A stretch of 64,000 nt of DNA, taken from NCBI GenBank assembly GCA_964511495.1, contig CAZEFT010000012.1:40107-104106 (forward strand), written 5' to 3'. This document shows positions 59,894-64,000 of the stretch, in pieces. Source of the DNA: Litorimonas sp964511495 (lineage in GTDB: Bacteria; Pseudomonadota; Alphaproteobacteria; Caulobacterales; Maricaulaceae). Made by a program: the position numbers and the translations under genes. Each line of letters opens with the position of its first letter. Within the stretch, counting starts at the first letter, position 1. The notes under the pieces are model-generated. The model saw only the letters and a program-made list of their open reading frames with translations, was not told where the DNA came from and searched no databases.

Positions 59894-60958
59894 ATGCCGA
59901 ACGATGAGTTACATGCCATTCAAGTAAAAGCCCGCAAATCCAAAAAAAGCGGCAAGGTCAAACTGAGCGTGGTTTTGCCAAAGGGGATGGCAGGAAATTT
60001 CGATGTCAATTATGTCGTAAAGGATGACGATCTTGACACTCTGCCACAACTCACGTTAAAAGCTGATACGTTCGACCCCATTCATTTCGACGTTGATGAT
60101 AACATAGATGTGGATTTCTCCCCAATCTCTGTGTCCGCCATTTACGGCGTCGATGACCGGCAAGAAGTCTCTCAAATTCAGTCTTATTTTGCTCAGCAAA
60201 ATGCCCGAGCCGTTTGCGGCATCATGGATATTAGTCAATTAGATATGAGCCAAAGCCATATCGGGATTGGCTATATGGCCCCGTCACTGTTCTCTTGGCA
60301 GAGATCGAAAGGCCGCACCCTTTCGCCCTCAACTCGTTTTTTGCATCAGCCAACAGCCGCGCTTAAAGGCACGGCTTTTCTGGTCGCGGACGATGTAATC
60401 GCCACAGCCGCGCATTGTCTCCTCGGTTTTGATCCGGACACATGGCGATTTGCATTTGATTATGCCATTCCCGGCGGCCAAGCCTCTCCCGGCCTGTCAC
60501 TTCCGGGTACATTTGCCGAAGCGAGCCATGTGATTTCCCAAGGAAGCGGGGCGGAAGATTGGGCGCTTGTTAAGCTCAAAGCGCCCGTTTCGGGAGTCTG
60601 GCCCGTTACGCTCAGTCCGCGGCGTCATCGTTCCGAAGGAGAATCCGTTTACGTGATTGGTCACCCTTTGGGCCTGCCTAAGAAATATGCTGACAATGGC
60701 ACAATCGTGAATAATACGGCGGCCACACATTTTAAAACCAATCTTGACACTTTCGCGGGAAACTCCGGCTCACCTGTCTTTGACAGCGCCAATAACGTGA
60801 TCGGTATTTTGGTCCGGGGGCAAAGAGATTTCGAAGAAGGAGATGATGGATTTTGGCATATGGCGACGCATCATTCCACGTCGCATCAAGGAGAGGATTG
60901 CACGCGGATTTCTTATGTCATTGATGCAATGGAAGACCATATTTGGTCCGTCGCCTAG
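59894..60958 (+). CDS. V8-like trypsin-family serine protease without signal peptide
   Basis: A 354-residue protein. Residues 1-145 are a beta-rich, charged domain of unknown family. Residues 150-345 are a trypsin/V8-like protease with His174 ('TAAHC'), Asp222 ('EDWALVKL') and Ser291 ('AGNSGSPVF'). No export signal is visible: the N terminus is polar, with Lys-rich 'KARKSKKSGKVK'. It therefore seems cytoplasmic or is exported by another route. It is divergent from the exported S8 protease with 190 bases between, so the two may share control. What it cuts is unknown. Confidence 0.87.
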   Translation: MPNDELHAIQVKARKSKKSGKVKLSVVLPKGMAGNFDVNYVVKDDDLDTLPQLTLKADTFDPIHFDVDDNIDVDFSPISVSAIYGVDDRQEVSQIQSYFAQQNARAVCGIMDISQLDMSQSHIGIGYMAPSLFSWQRSKGRTLSPSTRFLHQPTAALKGTAFLVADDVIATAAHCLLGFDPDTWRFAFDYAIPGGQASPGLSLPGTFAEASHVISQGSGAEDWALVKLKAPVSGVWPVTLSPRRHRSEGESVYVIGHPLGLPKKYADNGTIVNNTAATHFKTNLDTFAGNSGSPVFDSANNVIGILVRGQRDFEEGDDGFWHMATHHSTSHQGEDCTRISYVIDAMEDHIWSVA

Positions 60959-61085
60959 GTAACACTTCATCAAACCCCTCCTATCCCGTTCAATGACAAG
61001 GCTTGCCCCTCTCTGCTTTCTCTCATTTATCGCGTCCCTCCCATTTTATCTGGCGGTTTTTCTTCGGGGTCGTTAAGGAAGCGCC

Positions 61086-62168
61086 ATGTCACATAATTCA
61101 TTTGGTCATTTATTTCGATTTACGACATGGGGCGAGAGTCATGGCCCCGCCATTGGCTGTGTCGTGGACGGATGCCCGCCGCGCATTCCGCTCTCAGAAG
61201 CCGACATTCAAGTCTTTCTGGACCAACGCAAACCCGGCACATCCCGCTTTGTGACCCAAAGGCGCGAACCCGATGCGGTGAAAATCCTCTCCGGCGTGTT
61301 TGAAGGCCAAACCACAGGCACACCGATTTCGCTTTTGATTGAAAACACCGACCAGCGTTCCCGCGATTATTCCGACATCAAAGACCGCTACCGCCCCGGC
61401 CATGCGGATATGACCTATGACGCCAAATACGGTATTCGCGATTATCGCGGCGGGGGGCGCAGCTCTGCCCGTGAAACCGCCAACCGCGTCGCGGCGGGGG
61501 CGATTGCACGTAAAATCCTCGGCGATGGCATCAAAATCAAAGGTGCGGTCATCCGCATCGGCCAAAAATCCATCGACCTCTCTAAATGGGATTGGGATCA
61601 AACCACGCAAAACCCGTTTTTCTGCCCCGATAAAGACGCCGCCAAAGAATGGGAAGACTATCTCGACGCCATCCGCAAAGACGGCAACTCCGTGGGCGCG
61701 TTGATCGAAGTCCAAGCCTCAGGCGTTCCCGCCGGATGGGGCGCCCCGGTTTATGGCAAGCTCGACAGCGATATCGCCAATGGCCTGATGTCCATCAATG
61801 CAGCAAAAGCCGTGGAAATCGGTGCGGGCATGGAAGCCGCCTTACTGACAGGCGTCGAAAATGCGGATGGGATGCGTACAGCCAAAGACGGCGAAAAAGG
61901 CGAGATCAGCTTCTTGTCCAATCGCTCGGGCGGCATCTTGGGCGGCATCAGCAATGGCGATGATATCGTCGCCCGCGTGGCTATCAAACCAACCTCCTCC
62001 ATCATGACGAAAACGCAATCGGTGAATGCCAAAGGCGAAGAGATCGACGTGCAAACCAAAGGCCGTCACGACCCCTGCGTCGGCATCCGCGCCGTCCCTG
62101 TCGCCGAAGCTATGCTCGCCGTCGTCCTAGCTGATCATAAATTACGGCATCGCGGACAGGTCGGGTAG
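61086..62168 (+). CDS. aroC: Chorismate synthase
   Basis: A 360-residue enzyme for the last shikimate-pathway step, turning EPSP into chorismate with reduced FMN. Hallmarks are the N-terminal 'FGHLFRFTTWGESHGPAIGCVVDGCPP' (in part: TTWGESHGPAIG), 'RYRPGHADMTYDAKYGIRDYRGGGRSSARET' (in part: RPGHADMTYDAKYG), and 'GRHDPCVGIRAVPVAEAM'. It lies in a visibly GC-richer stretch than its neighbours. GGAAG precedes the ATG. No terminator is seen in the 65 bases between it and the convergent HEPN gene. Confidence 0.96.
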   Translation: MSHNSFGHLFRFTTWGESHGPAIGCVVDGCPPRIPLSEADIQVFLDQRKPGTSRFVTQRREPDAVKILSGVFEGQTTGTPISLLIENTDQRSRDYSDIKDRYRPGHADMTYDAKYGIRDYRGGGRSSARETANRVAAGAIARKILGDGIKIKGAVIRIGQKSIDLSKWDWDQTTQNPFFCPDKDAAKEWEDYLDAIRKDGNSVGALIEVQASGVPAGWGAPVYGKLDSDIANGLMSINAAKAVEIGAGMEAALLTGVENADGMRTAKDGEKGEISFLSNRSGGILGGISNGDDIVARVAIKPTSSIMTKTQSVNAKGEEIDVQTKGRHDPCVGIRAVPVAEAMLAVVLADHKLRHRGQVG

Positions 62169-62233
62169 GCTACGAAAGAGTTAAGGAAAGCATTGGGTAA
62201 TTTTATCCCCAAAGCGGACATAGCATGATGACT

Positions 62234-62815
62234 TTAACCTGCCTGCCTTACCCAATCTCGTATGTTACCACCAATTCTTTCAATATCTTGAATCGCAAGC
62301 ACTCCACCGTGCATCACGATATTCCGTGATCGTTCCAACACACCTAATACAGACTTGACCCATTCTCTATCCGTCAAAATTACTTCGAATATATCCCACT
62401 GCACAATTATGATTGATGACAGGTCCCCAAAATCACAATACTCAATTTCGGCACCACCTCTGCTACCGTGCCATTTGAACTTTGTATCCTCATCCATACG
62501 GCTTTTAACTTTTTTCTTGATTTTTTCCTGTACTTTTTCCCACCATTCTTCTTCGTAGTTTTCTAACATTACGCCTTTTACAAATTCGCGGACCATATTT
62601 TCGAAAGCATGGATTGCGGTGTAAACTAATGCCATTCGTTTTGCGGCAACCACAGAATCGTCGTCCAGCATTTCATATGAAAGTTTATTTAGAATTAGCT
62701 CAACTTCGTGACTGTCCAAGCTATTACGAGTTTGGCGGCCCGCTTTATCCAAGCTCTCTTCAGTCAACAAACCTCTGTATATAAAAGGATATAAATTGTT
62801 CAAATTATTAGCCAA
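62234..62815 (-). CDS. HEPN-domain protein, Swt1-like; probable RNase toxin
   Basis: A 193-residue helical protein. The C-terminal half looks like a HEPN domain of the Swt1 type: 'HAFENMVREFVKGVM', a Trp pair ('EEWWEKV'), 'IEYCDFGDLSSIIIVQWDIF', and the catalytic pattern R164-N-x3-H169 ('SRNIVMHG'). HEPN proteins with this Rx4-6H motif are metal-independent RNases found in toxin-antitoxin, abortive-infection and CRISPR systems. It starts with TTG overlapping the stop of the DUF5343 gene by 8 bases, so it depends on translation of that gene. Codon use and composition are AT-richer than the rest of the window, suggesting transfer. Confidence 0.75.
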   Translation of the reverse strand: MANNLNNLYPFIYRGLLTEESLDKAGRQTRNSLDSHEVELILNKLSYEMLDDDSVVAAKRMALVYTAIHAFENMVREFVKGVMLENYEEEWWEKVQEKIKKKVKSRMDEDTKFKWHGSRGGAEIEYCDFGDLSSIIIVQWDIFEVILTDREWVKSVLGVLERSRNIVMHGGVLAIQDIERIGGNIRDWVRQAG

Positions 62816-63458
62816 GATGATCTCTTAAGCTTTTAAATATTGCATCATAAACTGCTTGGTCTCTGGTGTCAGGAAGAATGATATTAATGTGATATTGTAA
62901 AGAATTAAGACCGAGAGAATCGCCGGTGTTGGCGTTGGACTTCTCCCTTACCAATTTGTCTTCTGACTCAGGCATATCTATATCTTCCACATTATCCTCT
63001 ACCAATGGAGGATTATCTTTGATTTCTTGGCCCTGTTCAAAATCAGCATATTCGCAAAGTGCGACGAATGTCTTAGCTATCATTTTAATTACAGAGTCTT
63101 TTTTTGCACCTCGATACAAAGTGCGTAATTTATTGTAGGCATCATCGGCATTGAGAGTATGTGCGTTTATATTTACAGCAAACAAGTCAGCATAGGCCTC
63201 TTTAATGCCCTCTGCTAAAATTCTTGCAGAATTGCTTTTGTCGAGGAACTGGAAATATCTATCCTGAGGAGCACCATCAGAATTTAGGAACCCTAAATCT
63301 TTCAAAATTCCAATAAGTAACCTATCGTTAGTACTAGTAAGACCTAGGCCTTCCAGAAATTTATAAGAAAATCTTTCTGGTGCCGAAGCATTCAAAATGG
63401 CATCAAAGTATGAAGCGATTGCTCCGTTCTTCATTGTGTAGCTGTTCGGCAAGCCCAT
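62808..63458 (-). CDS. DUF5343 domain protein, partner of the HEPN gene
   Basis: A 216-residue protein of the DUF5343 family. It begins 'LPNSYTMKNGAIASYFDAIL', with 'RFSYKFLEGLGLTSTNDRLLIGILKDLGFLNSDGAPQDRY' (in part: KFLEGLGLTSTNDRLLIGILK), which resembles paired winged-helix regions. The second part (about 125-216) is acidic and ends in a strand-rich piece. DUF5343 proteins are often found in defence and mobile regions, and the winged-helix look would suit an antitoxin/DNA-binding or sensing partner (inference). AAAGGA precedes the ATG. AT-rich like the HEPN gene. Confidence 0.75.
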   Translation of the reverse strand: MGLPNSYTMKNGAIASYFDAILNASAPERFSYKFLEGLGLTSTNDRLLIGILKDLGFLNSDGAPQDRYFQFLDKSNSARILAEGIKEAYADLFAVNINAHTLNADDAYNKLRTLYRGAKKDSVIKMIAKTFVALCEYADFEQGQEIKDNPPLVEDNVEDIDMPESEDKLVREKSNANTGDSLGLNSLQYHINIILPDTRDQAVYDAIFKSLRDHLG

Positions 63459-64000
63459 AATACTATCCTTTAAGGTGAATGCTTTAGGAATACATGTTCT
63501 TTTTATGTTCCTTAAACCAACATAACCTCTAGAGTCCAGTCTTTATAAGAAGCTGACGTCTCCTTTGCTCCAAAGAATATTAATCCGCACTTAGCGTTTT
63601 GAAACCCTCAATGAATTCAGCCTCTTGTGAGAAAATCAAGAGAATGGTCCACGGTCTGTGAGCTTAGGGTATAGTGAGTTTGTTCTTCACGACGGGCCTA
63701 ATCGTACGTTGGATTGGCGTGAAAGATGACATGCGTTGTTAAAAGGCAAGGAGTGTAACGGCTTCTTGGTCAGTAGGCAGCTCAACGAGTGCTATTAACG
63801 TCCTGTAACGGGAGGTCTCTTGGCCGTTGTCGGAAAAAACATGTCACTGCGGGGGCGCGTGAGTGCCTCGAAATTGATGCGGTGCATCAATGTAACGAAG
63901 CGCTGAGACCTTACGGGTCTCGGTCAATCAATGAGGCATCCTCGCTTGTGCGGATGTGAAAACACCTTTTAGCTATCCGTGGTTTACCGCCAACATCCTC
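63459..64000. other. Gene-less end region with strong secondary structure
   Basis: No gene is supported in these 542 bases. The first 150 bases are AT-rich and should hold the promoter of the DUF5343-HEPN operon. From about 63600 the sequence changes character, is GC-richer and shows several hairpins. It does not match rRNA, tmRNA or RNase P landmarks that I can recognise. Confidence 0.5.
63864..63938. ncRNA. Candidate structured RNA or DNA element
   Basis: TGCCTC (63864-63869) and GAGGCA (63933-63938) can close a junction. It holds two hairpins: ATTGATGC/GCATCAAT (63873-63880, 63884-63891; 8 bp, loop GGT) and CTGAGACC/GGTCTCGG (63903-63910, 63916-63923; 8 bp with one wobble). A second ATCAAT at 63927-63932 next to the closing arm offers an alternative partner for ATTGAT. 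Strand and expression are unknown. Confidence 0.35.

Noticed and set aside
63600..64000. rRNA, tmRNA, RNase P RNA or group II intron
   Set aside because: None of the conserved landmarks I know for these RNAs is present in the visible sequence; only hairpins without a family match.
1..64000. CRISPR array or insertion sequence
   Set aside because: No regularly spaced repeats, transposase genes or terminal inverted repeats with target duplications were seen anywhere in the window.

Overview
The window looks like chromosomal DNA of a marine alphaproteobacterium, probably of the Maricaulales/Hyphomonadales (relatives of Hyphomonas, Litorimonas, Algimonas). The evidence is a complete Rhodobacter-type gene transfer agent (GTA) cluster with separate gafY- and gafZ-like activators, alphaproteobacterial families (MucR, PAS_5, DUF2336, DUF6456, DUF938, PepSY-regulator-kinase), and a peptide-scavenging outfit of TonB receptor, S9 peptidases and a TtpC-type TonB system. 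Base composition is near 50% GC for most of the window. The last 1.8 kb is visibly AT-richer, and aroC is GC-richer.

Layout. 1-7.5 kb: envelope-stress type genes (Do protease, response regulator and a truncated kinase), a second PepSY/regulator/kinase/DUF938 operon, and a CbpA-like J-protein. 7.5-22.5 kb, all on the minus strand: gafY-gafZ-terS-terL-(TPR-like gene)-portal-gp3.5-protease-capsid-connectors-tail genes-gp15, with a strong intrinsic terminator just after the capsid gene. 22.6-23.8 kb: a PAS_5 gene and a MucR-type regulator. 23.8-32.4 kb: a tightly overlapping Mrp/Mbh-type cation/proton antiporter operon with three large antiporter-like subunits. One of its subunits carries a 160-residue lysine/alanine-rich, histone H1-like tail with an AT-hook. 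32.6-37.5 kb: DUF2336 protein, oligopeptidase B, an orphan TonB, and a structured 0.6-kb intergenic region. 38-45 kb: an eight-gene TonB system (DUF3450, DUF3450, TtpC, ExbB, ExbD, ExbD, TonB, TPR). 45.3-53 kb: tRNA-Gln, SppA, an exported S9 peptidase and a 1128-residue TonB-dependent receptor. 53.4-62.2 kb: ATP-grasp-like and metallo-beta-lactamase-fold pair, DUF1499, PdxH, a mini J-protein, a divergent pair of serine proteases (S8 and V8-like), and chorismate synthase. 62.2-64 kb: a DUF5343/HEPN gene pair beside a strongly structured non-coding stretch.

How the genes work together. The TtpC/ExbB/ExbD/TonB operon can energise the large receptor at 49.7-53 kb. The S9 peptidases and oligopeptidase B would then process imported or periplasmic peptides. 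GafY and GafZ at the head of the GTA cluster probably switch on the operon and carry RNA polymerase through its internal terminator. The two points most worth following are the membrane antiporter subunit with a chromatin-like tail and the AT-rich DUF5343-HEPN module.
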